In this document: positions 10,701 through 19,440 of the stretch, in pieces
Position numbering within the stretch: the stretch's first letter is position 1
Layout: each line of letters opens with the position of its first letter
Assembly (NCBI RefSeq): GCF_003051005.1
Contig: NZ_QAOW01000001.1
Coordinates: 1,302,001-1,366,000, forward strand
Direction of reading: 5' to 3'
DNA length: 64,000 nt
Origin: Rhodococcus sp. OK519
GTDB lineage: Bacteria > Actinomycetota > Actinomycetes > Mycobacteriales > Mycobacteriaceae
Made by a program: the position numbers and the translations under genes
Notes under the pieces: model-generated
Told to the model about the DNA's origin: nothing
The model's input: only the letters and a program-made list of their open reading frames with translations
The model's database searches: none

Positions 10701-10924
10701 GTGTTCGTGAGCTGCAGGACGCTCGCCGTGCTGCGGGTCTCGATGTCTCCGACCGCATCTCGGTGACACTGCAGGTTCCCGCCGAGCGGCTCGAGTGGGC
10801 GCAGCGGCACCGGGACCTGATCGCGGGCGAGATCCTGGCGACCACGCTGGACCTGGCCGACGTGAGCGGTGACGCGGTCGTCGAACTCGGCGAAGGCGCT
10901 CGCGTCGTGATCGTCAAGGCCTGA
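7766..10924 (+). CDS. ileS: isoleucyl-tRNA synthetase IleS (eukaryote-like long form)
   Basis: Class I aminoacyl-tRNA synthetase charging tRNA-Ile, with an editing domain that removes misattached valine. The HIGH-type signature appears as HYGH (residues 76-79, in [11 protein letters not shown]) and KMSKS at 629-633. At 1,052 residues with a long C-terminal extension it belongs to the eukaryote-like IleS group found in mycobacteria; that group is often naturally tolerant of mupirocin, but tolerance here is only inferred. GTG starts at 7766 and 7769 are both possible. It is regulated by the T-box directly upstream, and a strong terminator follows. Confidence 0.98.
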   Translation: MVTSNESTPPQTNAGYPRVDLVGGRATGSVSFPDLERKVLAAWDADDTFRASIENREGAEDFVFYDGPPFANGLPHYGHLLTGYVKDLVPRFQTMRGKKVDRRFGWDCHGLPAELEAEKQLGIKDKSQIDAMGLAEFNAYCKQSVLRYADEWRDYVTRQARWVDFENDYKTLDLDFMESVMWAFKELHDKGLIYQGFRVLPYSWYEQTPLSNQETRLDDAYKMRQDPAVTVDMVLTAPGSPLDGANALIWTTTPWTLPSNLAIAVHPDVDYVHVAGADGKTYLLAAARVGHYARELGDEPEVLGEYKGTDLVGLSYTPPFDFFHGPGKGHENAHRVLSADYVTTDSGTGIVHLAPAFGEEDMDVATANGIEIVQPLDPGGKFTSMVPPYEGMQVFDANPVIIKDLKAAGKLLRHETIEHSYPHSWRSGQPLIYMAVPSWFVAVTKFRDRMVELNQEITWVPEHIKDGQFGKWLEGARDWNISRNRYWGSPIPVWVSDDPAYPRVDVYGSLDELEADFGVRPTDLHRPMIDELVRPNPDDPTGTSMMRRVPEVLDCWFESGSMPYAQVHYPFENRDWFDSHYPGDFIVEYNGQTRGWFYTLHVLATALFDRPAFKTVAAHGIVLGDDGLKMSKSKGNYPDVKEVFDRDGSDAMRWFLMSSPILRGGNLVVTEQGIREGVRQALLPLWNAWSFLQLYASKPGQWRTDSPNVLDKYILAKLAATRDAITDALEVTDIAGACDELRTFCDALTNWYVRRSRSRFWDEDRDAIDTLHTVLEVVSRLAAPLLPMASEVIWRGLTGGRSVHLTDWPTEKELPGDPELVAAMDDVRSVCSTVLGLRKAQNLRVRLPLPEVTVASPDAEKLRPYLGLIADEVNVKKVDLTEDVDVHGRFELVVNARAAGPRLGKNVQTVIKAVKAGDWTETDGVVSAAGIDLLPSEYTQRLVAAEPESTAALPDGAGLVVLDSQVTEELEAEGWAKDRVRELQDARRAAGLDVSDRISVTLQVPAERLEWAQRHRDLIAGEILATTLDLADVSGDAVVELGEGARVVIVKA

Positions 10925-10940
10925 TCGGACAGGGCCGCCT

Positions 10941-10986
10941 CGGGCGGACGGCCTAGACAACTCTGTCGTCCGCCCGGCGTATTTTT
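10941..10986 (+). terminator. intrinsic terminator after ileS
   Basis: Perfect 10-base stem CGGGCGGACG (10941-10950) with CGTCCGCCCG (10967-10976), a 16-base loop and a short T-run at 10982-10986. It ends five bases before the dinB ATG, so dinB transcription must start very close to, or inside, this element. Confidence 0.85.
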
Positions 10987-10991
10987 CTCCC

Positions 10992-12338
10992 ATGGACACC
11001 GCCGATCCCACCCGCAGCCGCCGGTGGGTCCTGCATCTGGACATGGACGCGTTCTTTGCGTCGGTCGAGCAGCTGACCCGACCGACGCTCCGCGGCCGCC
11101 CCGTGCTGGTCGGTGGCCTGGGCGGTCGGGGAGTGGTGGCCGGCGCCAGCTACGAGGCGCGGGTGTTCGGGGCACGGTCGGCGATGCCGATGCATCAGGC
11201 CCGCCGATTGGTGGGCCCCGCGGCCGTGGTGCTGCCGCCGCGGGGAGCCCTCTACGGTCACATGAGCCGACAAGTCTTCGACGCGCTGCGGGTGAAGATG
11301 CCGGTGCTGGAACAGCTTTCGCTCGACGAAGCGTTCGGTGAGCCGGCGGAGCTGTCGGGGGTCGGCAAGGCCGAGGTGGAGAGCTACTGCGATGAACTGC
11401 GGGCGCTGGTATTGGCCGAGACCGGACTGGTTGCATCCATCGGCGCCGGTGCGGGCAAGCAGGTGGCGAAGATCGCCTCGGGGCTCGCGAAGCCGGACGG
11501 GATCACCGTCGTCTCGCCCGACATCCAGCAGGAGTTGATGAGCGCGTTGCCGGTGCGGAAGCTGTGGGGCGTGGGGCCGGTGGCGGAGGAGAGGCTCAAA
11601 CGGCTCGGCATCGACACGATCGGGGCGCTCGCCGAACTGCCGGTCGCCGAGGTGGTGTCGGTGCTGGGCGCGACGATCGGGCCGAGCCTGCAACGACTCG
11701 CGCAAGGCATCGACGACCGACCGGTGGCGGAGCGAGCCGACGCCAAGCAGGTGAGCGCGGAGACGACCTACGCAGAGGACATCGTGACGTTGGCGGGGCT
11801 GCGCCGTGCGGTGGATGCGAGTGCCGTTGCCGCGCATCGCCGTCTGGGCAGGGACGGTCGCGCAGCGCGCACGGTGGTGCTGAAGCTCCGAAAGTCGGAC
11901 ATGAGCATCGTCACCCGGTCGATCACGCTGCCGTATGCGACGACGGATCTTCAGGTCCTCACGGCAGCCGCGCAGCGGCAGGTCATCGATCCGCTCGAGC
12001 TCGGTCCGATCCGGCTGGTCGGGGTGGGTTTCGGCGGCCTGTCCGCGGTGAGCCAGGGGTCGCTCTTCCCCGAACTCGATCAGGCGGTTCCGGATGCGGA
12101 AGACGAAGCTTCCGAGCACGATTCGAACCCTGGTCGTAGTGTGGACGCGGCGCCGCGCTGGCGCCCGGGTCTGGATGTCTCGCATCCGGAGTTCGGGCAC
12201 GGCTGGGTGCAGGGTGCGGGGCACGGCGTGGTGACGGTGCGATTCGAGACTCGCACCACGGGTCCCGGCCCGTCACGTACATTCGATGACGCCGACTGTG
12301 ACCTGGTCGTCGCGGACGTGATCGACAGCCTGAGGTGA
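10992..12338 (+). CDS. dinB: Y-family DNA polymerase IV (DinB1/DinX type)
   Basis: Low-fidelity translesion polymerase. The palm motif [12 protein letters not shown] gives Asp17, and SLDE gives Asp112 and Glu113, the expected metal ligands. Fingers, thumb (with helix-hairpin-helix near [14 protein letters not shown]) and little-finger domains follow. The protein has 448 residues and a C-terminal extension (about 375-448, including [11 protein letters not shown]) seen in mycobacterial DinX. Gene order ileS-dinX is conserved with M. tuberculosis. There is no ribosome site: TTTTTCTCCC precedes the ATG, part of the ileS terminator tail, so a leaderless transcript is likely. Confidence 0.95.
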   Translation: MDTADPTRSRRWVLHLDMDAFFASVEQLTRPTLRGRPVLVGGLGGRGVVAGASYEARVFGARSAMPMHQARRLVGPAAVVLPPRGALYGHMSRQVFDALRVKMPVLEQLSLDEAFGEPAELSGVGKAEVESYCDELRALVLAETGLVASIGAGAGKQVAKIASGLAKPDGITVVSPDIQQELMSALPVRKLWGVGPVAEERLKRLGIDTIGALAELPVAEVVSVLGATIGPSLQRLAQGIDDRPVAERADAKQVSAETTYAEDIVTLAGLRRAVDASAVAAHRRLGRDGRAARTVVLKLRKSDMSIVTRSITLPYATTDLQVLTAAAQRQVIDPLELGPIRLVGVGFGGLSAVSQGSLFPELDQAVPDAEDEASEHDSNPGRSVDAAPRWRPGLDVSHPEFGHGWVQGAGHGVVTVRFETRTTGPGPSRTFDDADCDLVVADVIDSLR

Positions 12339-12452
12339 GGACGGCCTCACCGCCGGTATTCTTGCTGTGAACGTGCGTCATAGCTGGGGGGCCGGACCGC
12401 ATCCCGGCTGCGGCCCGAATGATGTTCGACCGAGAATGAAAAGGACAAGCAC

Positions 12453-12938
12453 TTGAAGCTTCGGAAGATGACCATCGCCGGTGTGGCGATTGCAGCTGCC
12501 CTCACGATGTCCGCGTGCTCTGACGACGGTGGCAGCACCGACCGCACCACGGCCCAGCAGACCACGACGTCGGCTGCCGCCCCGTCGATCGCGCCGCCGA
12601 CCGCCGCCGAGCTCAACGCCGCGCTGGCCACGGCTTTCGACGCGAACGTCCCGGTCGAGCAGAAGGCGCAGCTCGTCCAGGGCGCCGAGGCCGATCCCGA
12701 GCTGATCAACCAGGTCGCGAAGGCGGCCAAGGATGCCGGCGCCACCATCGAGGTCGTCGATGTCACCCCGACCGGTGACGACACCGTCACTGCCGGCGTG
12801 AATCTGGTCATCAACGGCCAGACCAACCCGGCCACGGTTGACTTCGTCGCCGAGAACGGCGTCTGGAAGATGTCGAAGTCGTACGCGTGCCAGCTGGTGA
12901 CGATGGCTCAGCTGACCTCGCCGGCCTGCCCCGCGTAG
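12453..12938 (+). CDS. secreted lipoprotein, MTB12-like low-molecular-weight antigen
   Basis: A 161-residue exported lipoprotein with a signal peptide ending in the lipobox LTMSAC (lipidated Cys22), a Thr/Ala-rich linker, then a compact C-terminal domain of about 110 residues starting PTAAELNAAL. The pattern of VPVEQKAQLVQG, a run of beta strands and a terminal Cys pair (YAC, SPAC) resembles the mycobacterial MTB12/CFP-2 antigen family, whose function is unknown. The TTG start is preceded by AAAAGGA. It stands alone between dinB and a convergent terminator. Confidence 0.8.
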   Translation: MKLRKMTIAGVAIAAALTMSACSDDGGSTDRTTAQQTTTSAAAPSIAPPTAAELNAALATAFDANVPVEQKAQLVQGAEADPELINQVAKAAKDAGATIEVVDVTPTGDDTVTAGVNLVINGQTNPATVDFVAENGVWKMSKSYACQLVTMAQLTSPACPA

Positions 12939-12953
12939 TAGCTACGCCAGAAA

Positions 12954-12997
12954 CGCCGATGCCGACGTCACTACGGTGACGTCGGCATCGGCGTTTT
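12954..12997. terminator. bidirectional hairpin terminator
   Basis: Perfect 18-base stem (12954-12971 with 12976-12993), loop TACG, followed by TTTT on the plus strand; the minus-strand side ends in TTT. It lies exactly between two convergent genes and can serve both. Confidence 0.9.
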
Positions 12998-13002
12998 CGG
13001 TC

Positions 13003-13755
13003 TCAGCGGGACGGTGCAGCGGCGTGGATCCGCTCGGTGGCGCTGCGCGCGAGACCTTCCAGGACAGCACTGTCGATCGGGTCGGGGCCGGTCGCGACGA
13101 CCTGTACCACCGTCGAATCCACGACTGCGATGGCGGCGTCGGAGACCAGGGTGAAGCCGTCACTGGTGGTCACGAGGCGGACAGCGGTGGAGGCGTCGCC
13201 GACCGTGGGTAGCGCGAGCGGCTCGACGCGATAGTCGACCGCGACGCCTTCCCCGTCGGTTCCGGTGTACACGGTGCACTGTCGCAGCGTCGTCTGCACG
13301 GTCCCGAACGCGTCCGCCGCGCCAGCGCCCGGGTAGCTCGCGGCGTCGACGTCGATGCTCGTGAATCCGGGACCGGTGAAGTTCGCCTCGGCATCGGCGG
13401 CGGAGCCCGCTGCCTGCCGCGTGATCGTGTCGAGCACGTTCGCACAGCGGGTGGGGTTAGTCGCCGACTGCGTGGCGTCGGCACCGGCGGCCGGGTCGTT
13501 CGCGTCGGTCGCGGCGGGGAGAGCGACGAAACCGGCGGGGAGATCGGACGCGGTCAGCAGCGCGGCGCGAAGCGCGGCCGAGTCGGTGATCGGTCCGTCG
13601 GCCGGGTCCGAGGGCGCGGTCACCACCGGGCCGAGAGCGGCGGGTTCGGAACTTTCCGACGGAGCCGCCTGCTCGGACGACGATCCGCAGGCGACGAGCC
13701 CACCGGCCACCGCGATCGCGGCGCCGGCGATCGCGGCGCGCGTCAGGATGCCCAC
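13003..13755 (-). CDS. putative lipoprotein with extracytoplasmic sensor-like domain
   Basis: The frame is open far upstream, but the real start is GTG at 13755, giving a 250-residue lipoprotein whose signal ends in GLVAC (lipidated Cys23). The mature part has a Ser/Glu linker, then a domain beginning near DSAALRAALLTASDLPAGF with conserved Cys residues (RCAN, RQCTVY). The shape resembles extracytoplasmic sensor domains such as that of PknH, but this is weak, so function is left open. It overlaps the upstream lipoprotein gene by 13 bases and is surely in the same transcript. Confidence 0.8.
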   Translation of the reverse strand: MGILTRAAIAGAAIAVAGGLVACGSSSEQAAPSESSEPAALGPVVTAPSDPADGPITDSAALRAALLTASDLPAGFVALPAATDANDPAAGADATQSATNPTRCANVLDTITRQAAGSAADAEANFTGPGFTSIDVDAASYPGAGAADAFGTVQTTLRQCTVYTGTDGEGVAVDYRVEPLALPTVGDASTAVRLVTTSDGFTLVSDAAIAVVDSTVVQVVATGPDPIDSAVLEGLARSATERIHAAAPSR

Positions 13756-14696
13756 TCGACCCGCTCGCTCGTGCTCTGGCGCAGGTGCATGCCGTCGGCC
13801 GGATCGCTGAACGACTGGCTGCCCTCGACGGTGATGCTCCCGGCGACCGGGAGCGGAACCCCCAGATCGACGACGACGCTGCCGGTGCCGCGCAGCGCGT
13901 ACGAGTCGACGTTCAACGTGCCGGCGCCGTTGGGGAGTTCGAAGACCGGCGACGTGGGCTTCTGCTCCACCTGCACGTCGATGGTGAGCCGGTTGCCGTC
14001 GCGTGCCTTCAGCGTGGCAGTCGTCACCTGATCGAGCGCGACCGCGCTCATCACCTGCTGGCGGATCTTCCACACCGCGCCCACCCCGATGGGTTGCTCG
14101 GGGAAGGCCACTGTGCGGTAGACGGCCTGGTAGAACGACTGCTCGATCATCGAACGCGCCTTGTTCTGGGCGTCCGGGTCCGGACGCAGGCGCAGTGCGG
14201 TGATGGCGCCGGACAGGTTCATCGTGAAGCCCGCGTGCGAATCGGTTGCGGGAGCGAGGAGTTCGTTCGTGGCGTCGTCGGGGGTGCTGAGGGTGCCGAG
14301 CGTCATGTCGATCGTCGTGGCCGGGGTGCCGCTCGACGCGCCCTGGGTGACGAGTGCGGACAGCGGCATCGTCAACTCCGGGGTCGAGAAATCCTGTGCG
14401 GCCTGCTGGTCGATCTGCTGCTGCACGGTGGCGGTCGTCACCAGTCGTGCCTCCTGCCGGGTGCCCTGTGCGGGCCGGAGTTGCACCACCTCGCGGGGTT
14501 CGGCTCCGGCGTCGACGATCTCGGTCGTGGCGGCCGTCACGGGGACGGTGACCTCGTCGGAGGCCGCGCCCACCGCGTCGGGGCTGGCAGGGGCGGCCTC
14601 ACCTCCGTTCCCGCAGGCGGTCAGGAGGAGGGCGAGGGAGACGGTTGCCGCGACGAGCGCGGTTCCGGAACGCAAGGCTTTCGGCGACACTGGCAC
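13743..14696 (-). CDS. putative lipoprotein, DUF6263-like
   Basis: A 317-residue exported lipoprotein with lipobox LLTAC (lipidated Cys28). The mature region alternates beta strands, with [20 protein letters not shown] and [11 protein letters not shown], a pattern seen in DUF6263-type proteins; that assignment is tentative. The GTG start at 14696 lies 65 bases from the divergent lspA start. It is the first gene of a two-gene lipoprotein operon. These two genes sit beside lspA, the peptidase that processes lipoproteins; the neighbourhood may be chance, but it is neat. Confidence 0.78.
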   Translation of the reverse strand: MPVSPKALRSGTALVAATVSLALLLTACGNGGEAAPASPDAVGAASDEVTVPVTAATTEIVDAGAEPREVVQLRPAQGTRQEARLVTTATVQQQIDQQAAQDFSTPELTMPLSALVTQGASSGTPATTIDMTLGTLSTPDDATNELLAPATDSHAGFTMNLSGAITALRLRPDPDAQNKARSMIEQSFYQAVYRTVAFPEQPIGVGAVWKIRQQVMSAVALDQVTTATLKARDGNRLTIDVQVEQKPTSPVFELPNGAGTLNVDSYALRGTGSVVVDLGVPLPVAGSITVEGSQSFSDPADGMHLRQSTSERVEWAS

Positions 14697-14761
14697 GCCA
14701 ACAGGTTAGTCGGCGCGGGTGGCATGACCGGTCTGTCTCCCGCGTAAGGGATGATGGCGGG

Positions 14762-15391
14762 GTGAGCGACGACCGCACCGAGAGCGACGACAGCGCCGTG
14801 AAAGGTGAACCGATTTCCGAACCACCTGTGCCTGACCCCGGCGACGCATCCGGCCCGCCGGCCGATTCGGGCCGCGGCACCGCAGCGTCACGCCCACGGC
14901 GGATGCGGATGCTCGTCGTCATCGCGGTTGTCGTGCTGGCGCTGGATCTGCTGACGAAGGTGCTGGCAGTCGCGCTGATCGATCCCAAGGATCCAGTCCG
15001 GATCATCGGCGACACGGTGACGCTGACGCTCATCCGCAACCCGGGCGCGGCGTTCTCCATGGCAACGGGAATGACCTGGCTGCTGACGCTCGTGGCGGTC
15101 GGCGTCGTGATCGGTGTCATCAGGATCGGACGGACGTTGCGTTCGCCGTGGTGGGCCCTGGGCCTCGGTCTGGTGCTCGGTGGCGCGCTCGGTAACCTGA
15201 TCGATCGGATCTTCCGCTCGCCGGGGCCGCTGCAGGGTCACGTCGTCGACTTCGTCTCGGTCGGCTGGTGGCCGGTCTTCAACGTCGCGGACTCGTCGAT
15301 CGTCTGCGGTGCCATCCTGTTGGTTGCGCTCACGCTGTTCGGCATCGAACCCAGTGGCGACACGGTCTCGCGGAAGGGCGATGCGGAATGA
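14762..15391 (+). CDS. lspA: lipoprotein signal peptidase LspA
   Basis: Membrane aspartyl protease that cleaves lipoprotein signal peptides after lipidation. Four membrane segments span roughly residues 50-190. The catalytic pair is Asp148 in GNLIDR and Asp177 in NVADSSI. A cytoplasmic N-terminal extension of about 45 Pro/Asp/Ser-rich residues precedes the first segment, typical of mycolic-acid actinobacteria. The GTG start at 14762 is preferred because nearby ATGs are out of frame. The stop overlaps the rluD ATG by 4 bases (ATGA), as in M. tuberculosis Rv1539-Rv1540. Confidence 0.96.
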   Translation: MSDDRTESDDSAVKGEPISEPPVPDPGDASGPPADSGRGTAASRPRRMRMLVVIAVVVLALDLLTKVLAVALIDPKDPVRIIGDTVTLTLIRNPGAAFSMATGMTWLLTLVAVGVVIGVIRIGRTLRSPWWALGLGLVLGGALGNLIDRIFRSPGPLQGHVVDFVSVGWWPVFNVADSSIVCGAILLVALTLFGIEPSGDTVSRKGDAE

Positions 15392-16314
15392 GAGAGACAC
15401 GTTCGATGCCGGTGCCCGACGGGCTCGACGGCATGCGGGTGGATGCGGGCCTCGCCCGTCTGCTCGGTCTGTCGCGGACGGCGGTGGCCACGCTCACCGA
15501 GGAGGGTGGCGTCCTCGTCGACGGTGCCGCCGCCGGCAAGTCCGACCGGCTCTCCGCCGGTATGTGGCTCGAGGTCGAGCTTCCCGAACCGCCCCGCCCC
15601 CTGACGATCGAGGCCGAACCGGTGGAGGGCATGGAGATCCTCTACGCCGACGACGACATCGTCGCGGTCGACAAGCCGGTCGGCGTGGCAGCGCACGCGA
15701 GTGTCGGCTGGACCGGACCGACGGTGATCGGTGGTCTCGCGGCCGCCGGGTTCCGCATCTCGACGTCGGGCGCCCACGAGCGCCAGGGCATCGTGCACCG
15801 ACTCGACGTCGGCACGTCCGGTGTCATGGTCGTCGCGACGTCCGAGCGCGCGTACACCGTGCTCAAGCGCGCGTTCAAGGAGCGCACCATCGACAAGCGC
15901 TACCACGCGCTGGTGCAGGGCCACCCCGACCCGAGCAGCGGCACCATCGACGCGCCCATCGGGCGTCACCGCAGCAACGACTGGAAGTTCGCGGTCACGG
16001 CGGACGGCAAGCCCAGTGTCACGCACTACGACACCGTCGAGGCGTTCCAGGCGGCCAGCCTGCTCGACGTCCATCTCGAGACTGGCCGCACCCACCAGAT
16101 TCGCGTGCACTTCTCGGCGCTGCGGCACCCGTGCTGCGGTGACCTCACGTACGGCGCAGATCCGCGTCTGGCGGAGCGCCTCGGTCTCGAGCGGCAGTGG
16201 TTGCATGCCCGGTCGCTGGGGTTCGCGCATCCGGCGGACGGGCACTGGGTCGAGATCACCAGCGACTACCCGAAGGATCTGCAGCACGCGCTCGGAGTCC
16301 TGCGGGGCACGTGA
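15388..16314 (+). CDS. RluD-type pseudouridine synthase
   Basis: Converts uridine to pseudouridine in 23S rRNA. It has an N-terminal S4 RNA-binding domain (about residues 17-70) and the RluA/RluC/RluD catalytic domain with Asp140 in [17 protein letters not shown] is a second signature. At 308 residues it equals mycobacterial Rv1540. Which uridines it modifies cannot be told from sequence. It is translationally coupled to lspA. Confidence 0.93.
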   Translation: MRETRSMPVPDGLDGMRVDAGLARLLGLSRTAVATLTEEGGVLVDGAAAGKSDRLSAGMWLEVELPEPPRPLTIEAEPVEGMEILYADDDIVAVDKPVGVAAHASVGWTGPTVIGGLAAAGFRISTSGAHERQGIVHRLDVGTSGVMVVATSERAYTVLKRAFKERTIDKRYHALVQGHPDPSSGTIDAPIGRHRSNDWKFAVTADGKPSVTHYDTVEAFQAASLLDVHLETGRTHQIRVHFSALRHPCCGDLTYGADPRLAERLGLERQWLHARSLGFAHPADGHWVEITSDYPKDLQHALGVLRGT

Positions 16315-16315
16315 C

Positions 16316-16990
16316 ATGACCGCGCAGAGGTGGCCGGCTGTTGCCGCTGCGGTCGCGTTGGCGGCCACCGTCCTGGTCCTGGGTGTGATGAACCCGGTAG
16401 CGCCGGCGCGTGTCTCGACCGACCGGCTGGGTCCGGACTCGGGCGAGCAGGTCTCCGAGTACCTGGACCGGGCGGGGATCTCGCTGCAGGTCGGCAGGGG
16501 CGACGACCCGGCCGCCGGTGTCGAGCACTGGGCGCTCTTGGCGCTCGACGCACCGACGACGGCGTCCGGACTGGTCGCGGTGGCGGGCGATCTACGGATC
16601 GCGCAGGTGCTGTTCAAGGTTCCGATCGAGCGCGTGCAGACACCGATCGTCGCCGTCGGTGTCGGCGCCGATCCGGCTGCCACCGAACGGGCGTCTGCGG
16701 TGGCGTCGGCCCGGCTGTCGGCGGCCGTCGGTGGCGGTGACCGGCAGTCGCAGATCATGGGCTATTCGGCCGCCCAGTTGTCAGGCGGTTGTGCGTGCGT
16801 CGTCGGCGCAGTCGTCCGCGGGTCACTCGATCAGCTCCGCGGGCTCGTCGAGGCACCGGGAGTCCGCGCCGTCGAGGCGCTTCCCTCCGACGCCGTGGCA
16901 GGTGCGTTCGCCGTGAGCCCGCTGTTGCCGGAACAGTCGACGGTGGTCGGCCCCGGGCCCGATGACGGCCCGGTTCCGCCGTTGCAGTGA
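16316..16990 (+). CDS. hypothetical membrane-anchored or secreted protein
   Basis: A 224-residue protein starting with ATG one base after the rluD stop. One N-terminal hydrophobic segment (WPAVAAAVALAATVLVLGVM, about residues 5-25) is a signal anchor or uncleaved signal. The rest is an alpha/beta extracytoplasmic region with SGGCACVVGAVV and no motif I recognise. Codon use matches its neighbours, so it is a real gene. It is probably cotranscribed with lspA-rluD, and the secreted chorismate mutase follows 13 bases later. Confidence 0.75.
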   Translation: MTAQRWPAVAAAVALAATVLVLGVMNPVAPARVSTDRLGPDSGEQVSEYLDRAGISLQVGRGDDPAAGVEHWALLALDAPTTASGLVAVAGDLRIAQVLFKVPIERVQTPIVAVGVGADPAATERASAVASARLSAAVGGGDRQSQIMGYSAAQLSGGCACVVGAVVRGSLDQLRGLVEAPGVRAVEALPSDAVAGAFAVSPLLPEQSTVVGPGPDDGPVPPLQ

Positions 16991-17003
16991 CACAATCGCC
17001 GTC

Positions 17004-17588
17004 ATGTCGATGAAGCTTGCGGTTGCGGTGACGGTGGTGGCGCTGGCCTCGGCGATGCCGGGGACCGCACACGCCGAACCGGCGCGCGTCGCGGGAGGAC
17101 TCGAGCCACTCGTCCTGGCGATATCGCAGCGGCTGTCCACCGCCGATCGGGTGGCGGCCGCCAAATGGGGGACCGGGAAGGCGATCGACGATCCGGAGCG
17201 TGAGGGGCAGGTCTACCGGGCAGCGACGGCAGCAGCCGACGACGAACAGCTCGACCCCGCCCGCATCGAGCAGATCTTCCGAACGCAGATCGATGCGAAC
17301 AAGGCCGTCCAGCGCGGCCTGTTCCTCTTCTGGCAAACCGTCCCTTCGGCGGCCCCGGCGCAGCGCCCTGATCTGGCGGCGGTCCGGCCGGTGCTCGACT
17401 CGCTCAACGTCGAGATCGTGTCCCGGATAGGGGAGCAGCGATCGACGCTGGCCGCGCCCGACTGCGTGCCGATGCTGGCGTCGGCTGCTGTCAGCGTCGC
17501 TGTTGCGCAACAACTCGACGGGTTGCACCAGGCCGCGCTGGGTTACGCGGTGACCGCGCTGTGTGGCCCGGTGTCCGCTCACAGATGA
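17004..17588 (+). CDS. secreted chorismate mutase (AroQ gamma)
   Basis: Converts chorismate to prephenate outside the cytoplasm. A clear signal peptide ends near GTAHAEP (about residue 21-24). The mature part is all-helical and follows the M. tuberculosis secreted enzyme closely in pattern: LSTADRVAAAKW, the QIDANKAVQRGLF helix, RPDLAAVRPVLDSLN and a Cys pair (APDC, ALCG) expected to form a disulfide. The 194-residue length fits. ATG at 17004 or 17010 are both possible. The biological need for an exported chorismate mutase is unclear in the whole family. Confidence 0.88.
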   Translation: MSMKLAVAVTVVALASAMPGTAHAEPARVAGGLEPLVLAISQRLSTADRVAAAKWGTGKAIDDPEREGQVYRAATAAADDEQLDPARIEQIFRTQIDANKAVQRGLFLFWQTVPSAAPAQRPDLAAVRPVLDSLNVEIVSRIGEQRSTLAAPDCVPMLASAAVSVAVAQQLDGLHQAALGYAVTALCGPVSAHR

Positions 17589-17658
17589 TCCTTCGGCTGT
17601 TTCGTTGACCCACAACAGGTTCGGTGCGTGGAGAGTTCAGCTTCGTGTGATCGGGCCA

Positions 17659-17692
17659 ACGTGAACCGACGCCACAGATCAGAGGTTCACGT
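17659..17692. promoter_or_regulatory. inverted repeat upstream of the secreted Ig-repeat gene
   Basis: ACGTGAACC (17659-17667) is repeated inverted as GGTTCACGT (17684-17692), 16 bases apart. It lies in the 279-base gap before the gene at 17868, which also contains several GTGGCCA elements. It may be an operator; no T-run makes it a terminator. Confidence 0.4.
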
Positions 17693-17867
17693 AGGCATGT
17701 AGTGGCCAGGGGCGTTTGTGGCCACAATGGGGCAATGTCCTGTAATGGCCACGCCAAACCCTTACTTGCAGAGCGGATATCCGATACGTTCCCGGGTGGT
17801 GGTTGCCGACTCGTGGCCGCTACGCACCCTTCGCAGGTGCGGACCGCGTCCCGAAGGAAGCCCACCT

Positions 17868-19325
17868 ATGACAGTCACCGCACGGCGACAAGCGCTCTTG
17901 AGTGGGGCCCGCGCCGTCGTATCGGTCGGTGCTACGGCGCTCGCTGTCGCCCTGGTCCTGGGTGCCACGACTGGTACCGCAGCTACCAGACCCGCTGCTG
18001 CCACAGTCGGCACGCAGCCGAGTTTCGAGGCGGCTGGCGACTACTGCAACCGTGCCATTGTTCCCGGCGGGATGGAGCAGCAAGAGGGTGCGACCAGCCC
18101 CGACGGCTTGCGTGGCTTCGCGACCGCCCCAGTGGCCAACTCCGACTGTGGTGGCGGCGGAGGTGGCGGTGGGTACTACCCTCCCATGTTCAACGACGCC
18201 ACGCCCGTCACATTGACGGGGACTGTCGGCACCAGCCTCAGTCGCACGTTCCCGACCTCCGGGTTCCCGGCGCCTGCTGTGACGTCGGGTCCGTTGCCTG
18301 GCGGGCTTGTGCTTTCTGCGGCGGGTGTCCTGTCCGGGGTGCCGACTGTTGCGGGGACGTTTCCTGTCACGCTTACCGCTACCAGCAGCAGTGGGACCGC
18401 GACTTTGCAGGTGAATATCTCGATCGTGCCGGCACCGGCGGCACCGGCGGCACCGGCGTTCACCGATGTGTCGGCCGTCCTGTTGACGGGAACTGTCGGC
18501 ACTGGCCTGAGTCGCTCGTTCCCGACTTCCGGGTTCCCGGCGCCCGCCGTTACCGTCACCAGTGGTGTATTGCCGGATGGGCTTGCGGTGAGTGCTGCTG
18601 GTGTGTTGTCCGGAACGCCGACTGCTGCGGGTGCTCACACCGTCACGCTGAGCGCAGCGAATGGTGTCGGTAGTCCGGCCAGCCTGCAGGTGAGTATCTC
18701 GATCGTGCCGGCGCCGGTGGCGCCCGCGTTCGCCGATGTGTCGCCCGTTCTGTTGACGGGGACTGTCGGCACCAGCCTCAGTCGCTCGTTCACGACTACC
18801 GGGTTCCCGGCGCCCGCCGTTACCGTCACCAGTGGTGTATTGCCGGATGGGCTTGCGGTGAGTGCTGCTGGCGTGTTGTCCGGGACACCTACTGCTGCGG
18901 GTGCTCACACCGTCACGCTGAGCGCAGCGAATGGTGTCGGTAGTCCGGCCAGCCTGCAGGTGAGTATCTCGATCGTGCCGGCGCCGGTGGCGCCCGCGTT
19001 CGCCGATACTGCTCCGGTGTCGTTGGTGGGGACTGTCGGGACTGCAGTGGACCGTACGTTTTTCACCACCGGTAACCCGGTGCCCGACGTCTCCGTCGTC
19101 GCTGGTGAGTTGCCGGATGGGCTCGCTGTGAGTGCTGCTGGCGTGTTGTCCGGGACACCTACTGCGGCAGGTGATTACGCCTTCACGTTGACTGCATCGA
19201 ATGGTGTCGGCAACCCTGCCACGTTGCACGTGAGCATCACGATCACCCCGGGCATGGTCACACCCGAACTGCCGGAAACGGGCTCCGTCGGGATCCTCAA
19301 CCAGATCTTCGGGTTCGCAAGCTGA
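17868..19325 (+). CDS. secreted tandem Ig-domain (He_PIG) protein
   Basis: A 485-residue exported protein. ATG at 17868 is chosen because GAAGGAAG precedes it and it gives a proper signal peptide (positive start, hydrophobic core, TGTAATRPAAA). After a short N-terminal region with a run of eight glycines come four Ig-like repeats of 90 residues, each with a LPDGLAVSAAGVLSGTPTAAG-type core split over the He_PIG consensus. The end reads LPETGSVGILNQIFGFAS. It looks like an LPxTG motif, but no membrane helix follows, so ordinary sortase anchoring is unlikely. Probably a surface or released binding protein; ligand unknown. Confidence 0.85.
   Translation: MTVTARRQALLSGARAVVSVGATALAVALVLGATTGTAATRPAAATVGTQPSFEAAGDYCNRAIVPGGMEQQEGATSPDGLRGFATAPVANSDCGGGGGGGGYYPPMFNDATPVTLTGTVGTSLSRTFPTSGFPAPAVTSGPLPGGLVLSAAGVLSGVPTVAGTFPVTLTATSSSGTATLQVNISIVPAPAAPAAPAFTDVSAVLLTGTVGTGLSRSFPTSGFPAPAVTVTSGVLPDGLAVSAAGVLSGTPTAAGAHTVTLSAANGVGSPASLQVSISIVPAPVAPAFADVSPVLLTGTVGTSLSRSFTTTGFPAPAVTVTSGVLPDGLAVSAAGVLSGTPTAAGAHTVTLSAANGVGSPASLQVSISIVPAPVAPAFADTAPVSLVGTVGTAVDRTFFTTGNPVPDVSVVAGELPDGLAVSAAGVLSGTPTAAGDYAFTLTASNGVGNPATLHVSITITPGMVTPELPETGSVGILNQIFGFAS
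18191..19270 (+). repeat. four 270-base repeats encoding Ig-like domains
   Basis: Units begin near 18191, 18461, 18731 and 19001, an exact 270-base period (90 residues). Units two and three are almost identical over about 250 bases, which implies recent duplication or gene conversion, while units one and four are more diverged. Confidence 0.92.
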
Positions 19326-19440
19326 TCTGACGTGAGATGGACCGCTGCGAAGGTCTCCGGAAGTGCCGCGTCCCACTCGGTGGGGTGACGTGATCATGAC
19401 CGAAGCGCAAGCGCACGCGCGTTCCGTCGGATCAGCTAGG

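Noticed and set aside
7610-11044. Minus-strand open frame of 1,144 codons opposite ileS
   Set aside because: Antisense to ileS along its length, with typical shadow composition and no recognisable domain.
19255-19325. LPETG at the end of the Ig-repeat protein as a standard sortase signal
   Set aside because: Only 13 residues follow the motif, without a membrane helix or basic tail, so it cannot function as a normal sorting signal.
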